A stretch of 64,000 bases of DNA from Pseudocolwellia sp. AS88 (GTDB lineage Bacteria; Pseudomonadota; Gammaproteobacteria; Enterobacterales; Alteromonadaceae): the NCBI RefSeq assembly GCF_030551755.1, contig NZ_JAUPEC010000005.1, positions 124,001 to 188,000 on the forward strand. The letters are read 5' to 3'. The notes under the pieces were generated by a model that was not told the origin of the DNA, did no database searches, and saw nothing but the letters and a program-made list of their open reading frames with translations. This document shows positions 28,257-38,190 of this stretch, piece by piece. Made by a program: the position numbers and the translations under genes. Within the stretch, counting starts at the first letter, position 1; each line of letters begins with the position of its first letter.

Positions 28257-29057
28257 ATGAGAATTTGGGGAAAAGTTTTAGGTGGTTTATTTGGCTTTAT
28301 GCTGAGTAAAAATATTTTTGGTGCGTTACTTGGCATTTGGTTAGGTCATCGTTTTGATAAAGGTTTAGGTCTTAACTTTAATAACTTATCAGGTGGTGGT
28401 TTTACAGAAGAAGACAGGCAACAAGCTTTTTTTGATACGACTTTTTCCGTAATGGGTTATGTCGCTAAAGCCAACGGTGTTGTTAGCTCACAAGAAATTG
28501 CTTTCGCCACTGCTTATATGGATAAACTTTCTTTAAAAGGAGCGTTAAGACAGCAAGCGCAAGATGCTTTTAGAGAAGGAAAAAGTGCAGGCTTCCCATT
28601 AGAGGATCGTTTAAAAGACTTCACTAATAAGTGTGGCAGACGCCATGACTTGTTATTGATGTTCTTAGAAATTCAGATCCAAGTCGCTTTTGCTGATGGT
28701 ACTTTGGATAAAGAAGAAAGAGCAGCACTTCATCAAATTGCTAAATTGTTAGGTTTCTCAGTGAGAGATTTAGATCGTTTACTTGAAATGATTATTGCCG
28801 GAGATCGTTTTAATGGCCAAGGAGGTCAACGAACTCAGTCAACTAAATCGCAACTTAGCAACGCTTATAAAGTATTAGGTTGTTCGGCTGATATGACAGA
28901 CCAAGAAATCAAAAAAGCTTACCGTAAACTGATGTCTCAACATCATCCTGATAAACTTGTTGCTAAAGGTTTGCCACCAGAGATGATGGAAACAGCTAAG
29001 GAAAAAGCTCAAGATATTCAATCGGCGTACGAAACAGTCACAAAAGCAAGAGCTTAA
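28257..29057 (+). CDS. djlA: Membrane-anchored DnaJ-like co-chaperone
   Basis: 266 residues. A glycine-rich N-terminal TM (about 5-30, GKVLGGLFGFMLSKNIFGALLGIWLG) is followed by a TerB-like helical domain (about 50-165) and a C-terminal J domain (about 200-266) with the HPD motif in LMSQHHPDKLVAKG. It stimulates DnaK at the inner membrane and is linked to envelope-stress signalling. Its place next to lptD and rluA matches E. coli, though here amgK-murU are inserted. Confidence 0.95.
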   Translation: MRIWGKVLGGLFGFMLSKNIFGALLGIWLGHRFDKGLGLNFNNLSGGGFTEEDRQQAFFDTTFSVMGYVAKANGVVSSQEIAFATAYMDKLSLKGALRQQAQDAFREGKSAGFPLEDRLKDFTNKCGRRHDLLLMFLEIQIQVAFADGTLDKEERAALHQIAKLLGFSVRDLDRLLEMIIAGDRFNGQGGQRTQSTKSQLSNAYKVLGCSADMTDQEIKKAYRKLMSQHHPDKLVAKGLPPEMMETAKEKAQDIQSAYETVTKARA

Positions 29058-29100
29058 TAAAAGGCTTTCGACATTTCCTTACTCGTTCGATAATAATCCA

Positions 29101-29141
29101 CCTGTTATTAATTGAATTTTGTTAAAGCATTTAATAACAGG
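29101..29141. repeat. Inverted repeat between djlA and DUF3530 gene
   Basis: CCTGTTATTAA (29101-29111) and TTAATAACAGG (29131-29141), an 11-base-pair stem with a 19-base loop, between convergent genes. No T-run follows either side, so its role as terminator is doubtful. Confidence 0.5.
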
Positions 29142-29202
29142 AAAAGGTTAATGGTTATTTGAATTAATGTGCTTTTTAGCAAGTTTGAGGCTTTGAAATG
29201 GG

Positions 29203-30117
29203 CTACCAACCTATGGTTTTCAACCAGCCATTAATCTCTGTAATTAGGGTTTGTTCTGGGTAATAACCAGGCATTATATTCGATAACGTTTTTTGTCGAT
29301 AAAACACTTTCAATTCTTTAGTCGTATATTTTTTTCTTAAGCGCGCATTTTCCAAAACTAAACGACTGTCTCTTTTTAAAACTAAATCTAAAATCGGTAG
29401 TTGTGAAACCGCAATATTATAGGCAAACGTATCGTTTTCCATTGGGGAATACATACCTGCACTTAAAATAACAAAAGCTGTTGGTTGCAAGTCTTCGTTA
29501 TCTTTATATAAATCAATTAGCATAGCTGCTTGACTACCTTGAGTTACTACAAGAAAGATCCCCGGATAACCCTTAGCTTTTTTCATTACCTCCATCATTA
29601 AACTTTTTAATTCGTTTTTATAAGACATTAATGCTGCTTTATTTTGTTCTGCAAGTTCAGATTGAGTTGATGCTGAGGATGGATAATTTTTAGGTTTATT
29701 AGGAGGCTGTATACTAAGGGTTGCCCAACCATGGTTAGGTAACTCTTCTCTTAAAAAATTAAGAGCTTTAGGGTTAGTTAACCCTTGTTGCCAATCGGGT
29801 ATCAGAATGGCGACACCTTTATCGTTTTTAGTTGAGCTGGTGCCTTTAATTAATGTGTATTCACTATCACCCGCTTTGAGTAGTTCAATTTCATCACTGG
29901 GTAAATAATGCTTTAAATCTTGTTTTTGTTGCTCAAAAGTACTGAGAGGTTGAGCTATCTTGATATCACTACGTTGTAATGTTGCAGAAGCGTTTTGATT
30001 ATCTTGTTCGTCATTCTCAGCTTCTTCTTGAAAGTAAAAAAAAGCATATGCTTGTGAAATACCTATAACATTTGGTATTAAAGCGAAAAGGGCAGTAATG
30101 AGGAAAATTCGAAACAA
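29203..30117 (-). CDS. DUF3530 family exported alpha/beta-hydrolase-like protein
   Basis: 304 residues. A signal peptide (about 1-25, ending QAYA) and an acidic Gln/Asn-rich linker precede an alpha/beta-hydrolase-like core: GVAILIPDWQQG, GWATLSIQPPNKP and IFLVVTQGSQAAMLID. The last should be the nucleophile elbow, reading G-S-Q-A-A, so G-x-S-x-G is not conserved. Activity is uncertain; DUF3530 has no established function. Single gene convergent with djlA. Confidence 0.7.
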   Translation of the reverse strand: MFRIFLITALFALIPNVIGISQAYAFFYFQEEAENDEQDNQNASATLQRSDIKIAQPLSTFEQQKQDLKHYLPSDEIELLKAGDSEYTLIKGTSSTKNDKGVAILIPDWQQGLTNPKALNFLREELPNHGWATLSIQPPNKPKNYPSSASTQSELAEQNKAALMSYKNELKSLMMEVMKKAKGYPGIFLVVTQGSQAAMLIDLYKDNEDLQPTAFVILSAGMYSPMENDTFAYNIAVSQLPILDLVLKRDSRLVLENARLRKKYTTKELKVFYRQKTLSNIMPGYYPEQTLITEINGWLKTIGW

Positions 30118-30230
30118 TGTAAATCCTTAAAGAAATTTAACCAACTATAATTATAGTATCGACCTAGATTGTTGTTTACTTAATAAAATAAGCGAATAAG
30201 TAAGTGTAGATGTTTTGAAAGGAAGTGAGA

Positions 30231-30272
30231 AACCTAAACTTCAGATAAATCATTTTATTAAAAGTTTAGGTT
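30231..30272. repeat. Inverted repeat downstream of rluA
   Basis: AACCTAAACTT (30231-30241) and AAGTTTAGGTT (30262-30272), an 11-base-pair stem with a 20-base loop, in the 218 bases between rluA and the DUF3530 gene. No T-run on the minus strand. Confidence 0.45.
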
Positions 30273-30335
30273 AATAAGATTTTATTTGGGCATCTTTATT
30301 AACGGTATCATTCATTTATTCAATTTGGTCATTCA

Positions 30336-31004
30336 TTATTTGAATGGACAATCAGCTAAAAAGGTCATCTCTTTGTTACTTACTGGGTGATGAATACTTA
30401 ACATTTGCGCATGTAGGTTTAAGCGTGTTGCCATAGCTAAGGCTTCGTCATGAGCATAAAGCCTATCACCTAAAATAGGGTGGCCTATTGAAAGCATGTG
30501 AACTCTTAATTGATGAGAGCGTCCTGTAATAGGTGTAAGTTCAACTAAAGTTGAGTTATCCCCATAGCTGATAACTTTATAATGAGTTAAAGAGGGTTTA
30601 CCCCTTTCATGGTCTATCATTTGCTTTGGTCTGTTTGGCCAATCACAAATTAAGGGCTGATCTACAGAGCCTTCTTGTTCATTAACATGTCCAAATACTC
30701 TGGCAATATATGTTTTCTTAGTTTTTCGCTTTTCAAATTGTTGGCTAATCGCTACATGTGTTGGCTTATTTAAAGCCATAATAATAATGCCTGATGTTGC
30801 CATATCTAATCTATGAACAATCGTAGCGCTAGGTAACACCCGCGCCACTCTATTCTCCAAACAGTCTTTGTGTTCAGGTAGCCGCCCAGGAACGGTTAAT
30901 AGGCCACTGGGCTTATTTAAAACAACTAGGTCGTTATCCCTATAAACAATATGTAAATAGGGATCTAATGGCGGTTGATAAACAAAATCAGGATTTGCAC
31001 TCAT
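30336..31004 (-). CDS. rluA: Dual-specificity tRNA/23S rRNA pseudouridine synthase
   Basis: 222 residues, the RluA size. VHRLDMATSGIIIMALNK contains the catalytic Asp in H-R-L-D. PITGRSHQLRVHMLSIGHPILGDRLYA is the RluA/RsuA C-terminal motif. It modifies U746 of 23S rRNA and U32 of several tRNAs. Its ATG overlaps the rapA stop (TAATG). The rapA-rluA order is as in E. coli. Confidence 0.95.
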   Translation of the reverse strand: MSANPDFVYQPPLDPYLHIVYRDNDLVVLNKPSGLLTVPGRLPEHKDCLENRVARVLPSATIVHRLDMATSGIIIMALNKPTHVAISQQFEKRKTKKTYIARVFGHVNEQEGSVDQPLICDWPNRPKQMIDHERGKPSLTHYKVISYGDNSTLVELTPITGRSHQLRVHMLSIGHPILGDRLYAHDEALAMATRLNLHAQMLSIHHPVSNKEMTFLADCPFK

Positions 31005-33922
31005 TAGTGAGTTACAACAATTAAGCGAATTGCTTCAAATTTTAACTGAGCTTTATTGATGTAGCTTTCAAGTTCAGTTTTTTGTAGCTGAATGAAGTCG
31101 ACTTCTTCTTGTCGCACACTTGGATTTATTTTAGCTAATGCCGCTAAACGAGCATGCTCTTCATCTAATTTCTGATGCATTGAATCAAGTGCGCTTTGTT
31201 GAATACTTGCTACATTTACTTCAGCATGCGCTTCAGCTTTAGTCACTAACGGACTAATTTGTAGTTTTAATGCTTTAACTAACTGAAGTGCCACTTGCTT
31301 TTTAGTAGGGCTTAACTGTTGATCTAATACTTCTTCACCGACCTTATCTGCTAAATCGTTACCGTTTTTATCAACTAAAACGCGTATTGGTGTCGTAGGT
31401 AAGTAACGGCCTAGCTGTAAGTGACTAGGTGCAGTCGCTTCAACGGTAAAAATACACTCAACAAAGAAAGTACCAACAGGAAGAGCAGGGTTCTTTAATA
31501 AACCTATACACGAATTACCCAGTTCATCAGAAAGCACTAAATCCATAGCGCCACGCACCATAGGGTGATCCCAAGTTAGTAACTGGTAGTTTTCAGAAAC
31601 TAATGCTGTATCACGATTAAAAGTAATCGTAGTCCCATCTTCTGGTAAACATGGGAAGTTACTATTTAACATGTGCTCAGACGGTTGCAGGGCAATAGAA
31701 TTATCTGCTTTATCATCTTGTTGAATACCAAATACATCAAGTACTTGAAACATAAATTGTGGTAATTCAATTTGCTGATCAAGCTTCTCTATTTTCTTCA
31801 CTAATTCAAGAGCTCTGCCTTGACCAGAAGAGTGTAGCTCAAGTAATTTATCTCTTCCGCTTTCTAATTCTTTTTTGATAATGAGATGTTTTTCATGACT
31901 TGCTTCTATTAGCTGAGTTGATTCATCTGATTGCCATTGTGCTGTTAAGGCTAAGTTTTGTAATGCCTCGCCAAATTCTTTGAAAACAGCATGTCCAGTA
32001 ATACAAGTATGTTCAAAGGCGTTAAGACCTTGGTTATACCAATTAAATAATAAACTTTGCGGAGAATCTTCAAAGTAAGGCACATGAATACGTATAGTTT
32101 GATTTTGACCAATACGATCTAAACGACCAATACGTTGCTCTAATAAATCTGGATTTTTTGGTAAGTCGAAAAGTACCATGTGATGAGCAAATTGGAAGTT
32201 TCGACCTTCACTACCTATTTCAGAACAAAGTAATACTTGTGCGCTATCTTCATCTTGGGCAAAGTAGGCTGCAGCTTTATCACGTTCAAAAATACTTAAA
32301 CCTTCATGGAATACTGCCGCGCGTATACCTTCTTTAACACGAAGTGCTGTTTCTAAGTCAATCGCTGTTTGCGCATGAGCACAAATCACTAGTAGCTTTT
32401 CTTTACCTAAGTTTTCTAACAAATCAATTAAGTAATCAATTCTTGGGTCAATGTCGTACCAATTGTCGTGTTGCTCTAAACTAAATAAAATTTCAGGGGT
32501 AAATAACAGTTTGCTTTGAGAAAGCTCAGCTATGTTTTCAGCACTGTCACTTAACAATAAATCGTTAATAATAGTTTGATATTGCTCAGGCATAGCTAAA
32601 GGCGTTGGTAATAATTTACGCTCAGGGAAGCCTTCAATAGTGTTACGGGAGTTTCTAAATAAAATACGACCTGTGCCATGGCGATCTAATAATTGTTCAA
32701 GCACTTGCTGGCGCGCTTCATTTTGCTCAGACACTTTAACGCTATCGTCATTAATGATGCTAAGTTGTGAACTAATATCTGCTTCTTTTAATAATTCAGT
32801 TAGAGTATTTAGCTGAGGCTGAGACAGTTCTTTACCTTCTACCAATGAATTTGCTGCATCAGCAACTTCAATATAATTTTCTTCTTCAGCAATAAATTTT
32901 TGATAATCAAAGAAACGATCAGGATCAAGTAATCTTAAACGAGCGAAATGACTTTCATGACCTAATTGATCAGGTGTTGCTGTAAGTAATAATACGCCAG
33001 GTATTACTTGTGCTAATTGCTCAATACATTGGTATTCAATACTTGGGTTGTCTTGCGACCAGTTTAAGTGATGGGCTTCATCAACAACCATTAGATCCCA
33101 ATCTTCGGCAATAAGTGCTTCGTACCATTTAGGGTTATTGGTTATAAAGCCCAAGTTAACTAATACTAACTGTTCAGAGCTAAAAGGGTTTGCACCATCT
33201 TCTGCGTTTGAGCCTTCAACACAACGTTCATTATCAAAAATACTAAAAGGTAAATTGAATCTGCGAAGCATTTCTACAAGCCATTGATGAGTTAATGACT
33301 CAGGTACAATAATCAAAATACGTTGCGCACGACCACTTACAAGTTGCTGATGAATAATTAAGCCTGCTTCAATAGTTTTACCTAAACCAACTTCATCGGC
33401 TAATAAAACACGAGGAGCAAAACGACTACCTACTTCTTCCGCTATATACAACTGATGTGGAATTAAGCTAACACGACCACCACTTAACCCCATTAGCTCT
33501 GATTGTTGCTGAATATGTTGATGTTTAAGGCTGTCTTTACGTAGTTGAAACCAGTCTAAACGATCCGTTTGACCATTCAATAAACGGTCATGAGGTTTAT
33601 TAAATTTTAAGAAATGATCGATCATTACTTCTTTAATCGAAGCTTGTTCGCCAGTATCTTGTCGAATGCCGTGATAGGTAATTAAATTGCTGATTTCTTC
33701 AGATGATTCAACAAGTAACGTCCAACCTTCATGGCTAGGAATAGTATCGCCTTCATTAAAAATAACACGAGTAAGTGGGGCATTCGCTATTGCGTACTGT
33801 CTTGACTCTCCGGTAGCAGTAAAAACAATACTTACAAATCTGTGTTCAACAGAAGTAACGGTACCAAGTCCTTGATTCGACTCTCCGTCACTTATCCAAC
33901 GTTGACCAGGGTGAAACGACAT
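31004..33922 (-). CDS. rapA: RNA polymerase-associated ATPase
   Basis: 972 residues (E. coli 968). An N-terminal double Tudor-like region (GQRWISDGESNQGLGTVTSV) precedes the Swi2/Snf2 motor: motif I LADEVGLGKTIEAGLI, motif II VVDEAHHL, motif III LLTATPDQLG, and late motifs LVICAHAQTA, SEIGSEGRNFQFA and LEQRIGRLDRIGQ. A long C-terminal helical part follows. RapA frees stalled RNA polymerase for recycling. First gene of rapA-rluA. Confidence 0.97.
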   Translation of the reverse strand: MSFHPGQRWISDGESNQGLGTVTSVEHRFVSIVFTATGESRQYAIANAPLTRVIFNEGDTIPSHEGWTLLVESSEEISNLITYHGIRQDTGEQASIKEVMIDHFLKFNKPHDRLLNGQTDRLDWFQLRKDSLKHQHIQQQSELMGLSGGRVSLIPHQLYIAEEVGSRFAPRVLLADEVGLGKTIEAGLIIHQQLVSGRAQRILIIVPESLTHQWLVEMLRRFNLPFSIFDNERCVEGSNAEDGANPFSSEQLVLVNLGFITNNPKWYEALIAEDWDLMVVDEAHHLNWSQDNPSIEYQCIEQLAQVIPGVLLLTATPDQLGHESHFARLRLLDPDRFFDYQKFIAEEENYIEVADAANSLVEGKELSQPQLNTLTELLKEADISSQLSIINDDSVKVSEQNEARQQVLEQLLDRHGTGRILFRNSRNTIEGFPERKLLPTPLAMPEQYQTIINDLLLSDSAENIAELSQSKLLFTPEILFSLEQHDNWYDIDPRIDYLIDLLENLGKEKLLVICAHAQTAIDLETALRVKEGIRAAVFHEGLSIFERDKAAAYFAQDEDSAQVLLCSEIGSEGRNFQFAHHMVLFDLPKNPDLLEQRIGRLDRIGQNQTIRIHVPYFEDSPQSLLFNWYNQGLNAFEHTCITGHAVFKEFGEALQNLALTAQWQSDESTQLIEASHEKHLIIKKELESGRDKLLELHSSGQGRALELVKKIEKLDQQIELPQFMFQVLDVFGIQQDDKADNSIALQPSEHMLNSNFPCLPEDGTTITFNRDTALVSENYQLLTWDHPMVRGAMDLVLSDELGNSCIGLLKNPALPVGTFFVECIFTVEATAPSHLQLGRYLPTTPIRVLVDKNGNDLADKVGEEVLDQQLSPTKKQVALQLVKALKLQISPLVTKAEAHAEVNVASIQQSALDSMHQKLDEEHARLAALAKINPSVRQEEVDFIQLQKTELESYINKAQLKFEAIRLIVVTH

Positions 33923-34662
33923 AACAACTCCAACTTATAAAATTTAATGATAGGGCATGTAAAACGGGCGCTATGGTAACGTTTTTCACTAAAGGGTTCA
34001 TTAAAAAAGTGTTAAAAATAGTAAAGAAATCAGTCTGGTTTTTATAAATACATAAAATACTTAAGAATAAAACTTAAACCTTTTATTTAGATCCTTTATA
34101 AAAGTGAGTAAGACTGAACAAAGAGTAGGATGAAAGCTTTATGTTATTGCTGTTTTTATCAATATAAATAGATAAAAACCTTTGTATTCATTTATTTTAG
34201 CTCATTTATTTTATCGTTCATTTAGTGTGACTAAGTTATGAAATGAGCTTGAATCTTCTTCTAGGAAATTGGTCTATTTAAGTTTAGAGGTATTGCCTTA
34301 GGTGATTAATTTTCAGTTATAAACTTATCAATAATAGTCTATATTTATTTATATGAGATGAAGGTATGTACAAAGTCTTCATTCTTAAGTCGCGTCATAA
34401 TATGGTAATAAAGGCTAGATACTCTTTAGTCAACTGTCGTTGAATTAATACGCTATCTCAATGGTATAAAGGATATTTAAACACTGTAACCTATAAGCAA
34501 AAGGAGCATTCTTATTAAAAATAATCTATGTAATGTGTGGCAGGCCATTTGAGCGAAATCATTTTATGTTTTCCTCCTCATTTAAATACTGACAAAAACT
34601 GATGATTGTATTTATGATTATACGTAGGTCATGGTTTTTGCGTCTAAGCTAAGGATGCCTAT
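33923..34662. other. 740-base divergent spacer between rapA and the phoH-like gene
   Basis: No gene that I can support. It holds the promoters of both genes; none stands out. A short hairpin TTTTTATC/GATAAAAA (around 34154-34178) and a good AAAAGGAG box (34499-34506) that is not followed by ATG, GTG or TTG at the right distance were noted. It is the longest non-coding stretch of the window. Confidence 0.5.
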
Positions 34663-36042
34663 ATGAATGATAATAAAATTATTTATATTTTAGATACTAA
34701 TATTTTACTTCACGAACCTTTCGCCTTTCTCTCCTTCAAAGAACATGATGTCGTTGTCCCCATGACAGTTTTAGAAGAACTTGACTCCATTAAAGATCGC
34801 AACAAAGATGTTAGCCGAGATGCGCGTGTTGCTATAAGAGCGCTAGAAGATTCTTTAGCTGATGCAACACCTGAAGAAGTGCTTTCGGGGGTGAAATTAC
34901 CAGAAGCTGATCTTAATAACCCTAGTGGTTGCTTGTCTATATTTAACGATTACACCTTAGAGCAAATTGCAGGTACTTTGTCATTTAATGAAAATGATAA
35001 CCGTATTATTAATGCGGCTTTGCATATTCAGAAACAGAAGCCAGATAATAAAGTTGTTTTAGTGACTAAAGACATCAATATGCGTCTTAAAGCTAAAGGT
35101 GCTGGTTTAGCACATGTTGAAGATTACAGAACCGATCAACTCATTGATGATATTCAATTCTTAGCAACGGGCTTTTACAAATTTGAAGGTGATTTTTGGC
35201 AGCAAGTTGAAGAATGTGAAAGTGAAACTGAAGGTCGCAATACAACTCATTATGTAAAACGTGATCTCGTTCCTAATAGCTACATGAATGAATACATACT
35301 TGATGAAACTGGACATTTTGCGGGTAAAGTAACGGGTTGGGATGATGAGAGGTTAGCTATTGCTGATTTGTCTTGCGAGCGTTTGATGGCTAAACAAGCT
35401 TGGGGAATTAATCCTAAAAATATTTATCAAGGTATGGCGATGGATGCCTTACTAGATCCTACCATTGATTTAGTCATATTAACGGGGGCGGCAGGTAGTG
35501 GTAAAACATTATTAGCCTTGGCTTCAGCCTTAGAGCAAGTCGTTGAACGTGGTTTATACGACAAAATTATTGTTACTCGCAGTACCCCTGAAATTGCCGA
35601 GTCTATTGGTTTTTTACCTGGGACGGAAGAGGAAAAAATGGCGCCGTGGTTATCTGCAATTACTGATTCATTAGAAGTACTTCATAAAAGTGATGAAAAT
35701 ATGAATGGCAGCCTAAACTACATTATGGAAAAAGCTAATATACAGTTTAAATCAGTTAACTTTATGCGAGGACGCAGTATTCAAAATGCATTTGTGATTT
35801 TAGATGAATGCCAGAACTTAACTGCGTCACAGCTTAAAACAATTATTACCCGTTGCGGTGAAGGTACTAAATTAGTGTGTTCTGGTAACTTAGCGCAAAT
35901 AGACAGTAATTACTTAAGTGCAGTCACTTCAGGGCTTACTTATATTGTTGAAAGGTTTAAGAATTTCCCGGGAAGTACTACTGTTCACCTTAATGGTGTT
36001 GTACGTAGTAGGTTAGCGTCTTTCGCGGAAGAAAACTTATAA
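34663..36042 (+). CDS. PIN-PhoH fusion protein (PhoH-like ATPase)
   Basis: 459 residues. The N-terminal PIN domain (about 5-155) begins IYILDTNILLHEP, the first acidic nuclease residue being in DTN, and continues with VVPMTVLEELD. The C-terminal PhoH domain (about 245-455) has Walker A LTGAAGSGKTLLALA, the conserved ITRSTPEIAESIGFLPGT-type loop and Walker B-like FVILDECQN. This is the PhoH2-type architecture, proposed to be an RNA nuclease-helicase. The AAGGA ribosome site fits the ATG at 34663. Not linked to a VapB-like antitoxin here; no short ORF overlaps its start. Confidence 0.9.
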   Translation: MNDNKIIYILDTNILLHEPFAFLSFKEHDVVVPMTVLEELDSIKDRNKDVSRDARVAIRALEDSLADATPEEVLSGVKLPEADLNNPSGCLSIFNDYTLEQIAGTLSFNENDNRIINAALHIQKQKPDNKVVLVTKDINMRLKAKGAGLAHVEDYRTDQLIDDIQFLATGFYKFEGDFWQQVEECESETEGRNTTHYVKRDLVPNSYMNEYILDETGHFAGKVTGWDDERLAIADLSCERLMAKQAWGINPKNIYQGMAMDALLDPTIDLVILTGAAGSGKTLLALASALEQVVERGLYDKIIVTRSTPEIAESIGFLPGTEEEKMAPWLSAITDSLEVLHKSDENMNGSLNYIMEKANIQFKSVNFMRGRSIQNAFVILDECQNLTASQLKTIITRCGEGTKLVCSGNLAQIDSNYLSAVTSGLTYIVERFKNFPGSTTVHLNGVVRSRLASFAEENL

Positions 36043-36071
36043 TTTAAAAGTTAAGTTTACATAGTATCAAG

Positions 36072-36104
36072 AACTCAGTATTAATCATAAGTACTGAGTT
36101 TTTA
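36072..36104 (+). terminator. Terminator of the phoH-like gene
   Basis: AACTCAGTA (36072-36080) and TACTGAGTT (36092-36100), an 11-base loop, then a T-rich tail. Confidence 0.75.
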
Positions 36105-36125
36105 GTTTTTAGTTTTTATATCGGG

Positions 36126-37256
36126 TTAAATATTTTTAATCGTAAACTGATTACGACCATTGTTTTTCGAGATATATAAGCTTTTATCACTGGCTTCTAA
36201 CATCTCTTCACAACTTGACTTGCTTGTCTTTTTCTTTATAGCGCAGCCTATTGATAAAGTAACGGGTACTTCTTCACACTTTGCTTCTGTGTTGCTTGAA
36301 TTAGGATGCTGAGTTTTTATATTTTCTAAAGCGCTTAATTTGTTGCATATACTTTCAACTTTATCTTGAGAAGTATCAAATAGAATTACAGCCATTTCAT
36401 CTCCTCCAATTCTAAAGCAATAATCACAAGGACGATGAGTTTCTTGTTTAATAAAAGTTGCTATGTTTTGTAAAACCAAATCGCCAGCTGTATGTCCAAA
36501 TTTATCATTAATTGATTTGAAATGATCAACATCTATAAGCAGCAAAGCTAAATTACAGTCGTTTCGTTCTGATAATTGTAGAAGTCTTTTAAATTGCTCT
36601 TTAAAGAAGCGTCGATTAAATAGAGTAGTGAGCGCGTCTGTAATTGAGTCTTCATGTAACTTTTTAATTAAGTAAAAGTTCTCAATTAATATTTTTTGAG
36701 AGGAGTTACTTATAAGTAAGAAAAGTAAGGTAATCGAAAAGAAGATAATGATCGAGAAATATAATACAGGGTTATTTAATCCCATAAAATAATGGGAGAT
36801 ACCGTACAAAACAATAATGATGGCGGAAGCCATACCGGCTTTAAATACAGGGATAACTAATAATAAACAACCAAGCATGATAATTAATAAAAGACCTATT
36901 TCGGTATAATTAATATCGTGTAATAGAGCGAAATAATGGATCACATTATGATTAATTCCCGCACCAATAAAAACCGTTAAGAGAAGAGGAACGTGAGTTA
37001 ATATGGATTTTGGCGGAGAAAACCAAAATAAGTAGTTTAAAATGAGCAAAGGTATCATTACTAAACTGGTGCGCGATAACATAATTAAGTAACAAGCTTC
37101 AGGCGGAAATCTATAAAAATCTAAAGCGGTAACGGTTAAACATATAAACAGCGATATTAATAAAGACCATTGTCTTAATCTGAGGCAATGCTTCATTAAA
37201 AATGATTCTAATGAAGATGAATGTTCATATGTTTGTATAACTTGCTCTGCATTCAT
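36126..37256 (-). CDS. Membrane-bound diguanylate cyclase with GGDEM active site
   Basis: 376 residues. Six hydrophobic segments occupy about 30-195, then a GGDEF domain about 205-375: SITDALTTLFNRRFFKEQF, LLLIDVDHFKSINDKFGHTAGD, and the active-site loop RIGGDEMAV, in which Phe is replaced by Met. The inhibitory RxxD motif is kept (RPCD, five residues before GGDEM). TLSIGCA and the SLYISKNNGRN end are typical. Metal and substrate residues (GG-D-E) are intact, so cyclase activity is plausible, making c-di-GMP. The sensory ligand of the membrane part is unknown. Confidence 0.88.
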   Translation of the reverse strand: MNAEQVIQTYEHSSSLESFLMKHCLRLRQWSLLISLFICLTVTALDFYRFPPEACYLIMLSRTSLVMIPLLILNYLFWFSPPKSILTHVPLLLTVFIGAGINHNVIHYFALLHDINYTEIGLLLIIMLGCLLLVIPVFKAGMASAIIIVLYGISHYFMGLNNPVLYFSIIIFFSITLLFLLISNSSQKILIENFYLIKKLHEDSITDALTTLFNRRFFKEQFKRLLQLSERNDCNLALLLIDVDHFKSINDKFGHTAGDLVLQNIATFIKQETHRPCDYCFRIGGDEMAVILFDTSQDKVESICNKLSALENIKTQHPNSSNTEAKCEEVPVTLSIGCAIKKKTSKSSCEEMLEASDKSLYISKNNGRNQFTIKNI

Positions 37257-37566
37257 TTGCTAGCCTGTAGATTTTTTATTTTTTGAAACAGCCTAACCTT
37301 TGCACAATACAACAAAGCAATATATTTAAGTCGCCTTTGTTGAGGTTGTGAGTATGAGCTTTGTATAGTAATCCTTATTCAGTATAAGGTTTATTTAAGT
37401 AAGAAGGGAGGATTTTTGTTAATAATTAATCATAACTGAGTTGGTTTTAATGAGGCTATTCGAGCTGAGGTTGTCCTTGAGTCTTTTCTTATGTATTGAT
37501 TTTGATTAAGGAAGGGTATTGAAGCCTATAATACTAATTGTAGGCTTCAATATCTTTTTATAAAGA
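37257..37566. other. Spacer between the GGDEF gene and the AhpD-like gene
   Basis: 310 bases. It contains a fragment related to the dispersed repeat (GAGCTGAGGTTGT, 37462-37474) and a 12-base-pair inverted repeat TATTGAAGCCTA/TAGGCTTCAATA (37517-37528 with 37541-37552) just beyond the AhpD-like gene's stop. The T-rich tail is on the plus-strand side, so it does not look like a terminator for the minus-strand gene. The GGDEF gene's promoter must lie here. Confidence 0.5.
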
Positions 37567-38121
37567 CTACTTGGCTTTAGTCCAAGCAAAATCTTTAAAT
37601 GGTGCATCTACGGGGGTATTAGCAATGTGATTGCTGTAGTTACTAATAACTTTTTGAGATAAAGCTAAAATGATTTCTAACACTTGTTGCTCGCCATATC
37701 CAGCAGCATAAAAAGCAGCTAACTCTTCTTCAGATACATGACCACGGTTACGAACAATAATGAGTGTCATATCAAGTAATGCTTGTAATTTAGCTGTTGG
37801 CATCGCTTCTTGGTTACGTAAGGCTTCAGTTAGTGCAGGATCTACCTTCATAGAATGAGCAATACCAGTATGAGCTGGAACACAGTAGTTACAGCCATGC
37901 TCTACATTGATTGCCTGCCAAACAACAGTTAATTCTTCTGCATCAAATGATGATTCAGTAAATAGCTTATGCAAAACTTGATACGCTTCAAGTATTTGTG
38001 GAGAGCTTGCTAAAACGCCATGTAAGTTTGGAAGCATGCCAAAAGCTTTAACTGAACCTTCTAAAAGTGGCTTGCTGCCTTCAGGTGCTGATTCAATAGT
38101 GTGTATTGTTAATGTAGTCAT
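37567..38121 (-). CDS. Carboxymuconolactone decarboxylase / AhpD-like protein
   Basis: 184 residues. VEHGCNYCVPAHTGIA carries the AhpD-type redox site: Glu74, Cys77-x-x-Cys80 and His84. The helical context is that of the CMD/AhpD family, which includes alkylhydroperoxidase partners. It is likely a cytoplasmic thiol peroxidase or reductase rather than a true decarboxylase. Its promoter overlaps an operator identical in type to that of the adjacent TetR gene, and a second copy lies just downstream, so it belongs to the same predicted regulon. AAGGAA precedes the ATG. Confidence 0.88.
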   Translation of the reverse strand: MTTLTIHTIESAPEGSKPLLEGSVKAFGMLPNLHGVLASSPQILEAYQVLHKLFTESSFDAEELTVVWQAINVEHGCNYCVPAHTGIAHSMKVDPALTEALRNQEAMPTAKLQALLDMTLIIVRNRGHVSEEELAAFYAAGYGEQQVLEIILALSQKVISNYSNHIANTPVDAPFKDFAWTKAK

Positions 38122-38190
38122 TTTTGTTCCTTAATTCATCGTGAATTTAATATTCGATAGATAATCAATTCTATAAACTGATATGTTTTT

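Noticed and set aside
34365-34443. About 25-codon frame starting MYKVFILKS in the rapA-phoH spacer
   Set aside because: The AAGG is one base from the ATG; no composition or neighbour evidence.
34663-36042. VapC-like toxin module in the PIN-PhoH gene
   Set aside because: The PIN domain is fused to a PhoH ATPase and there is no antitoxin-sized frame at its start.
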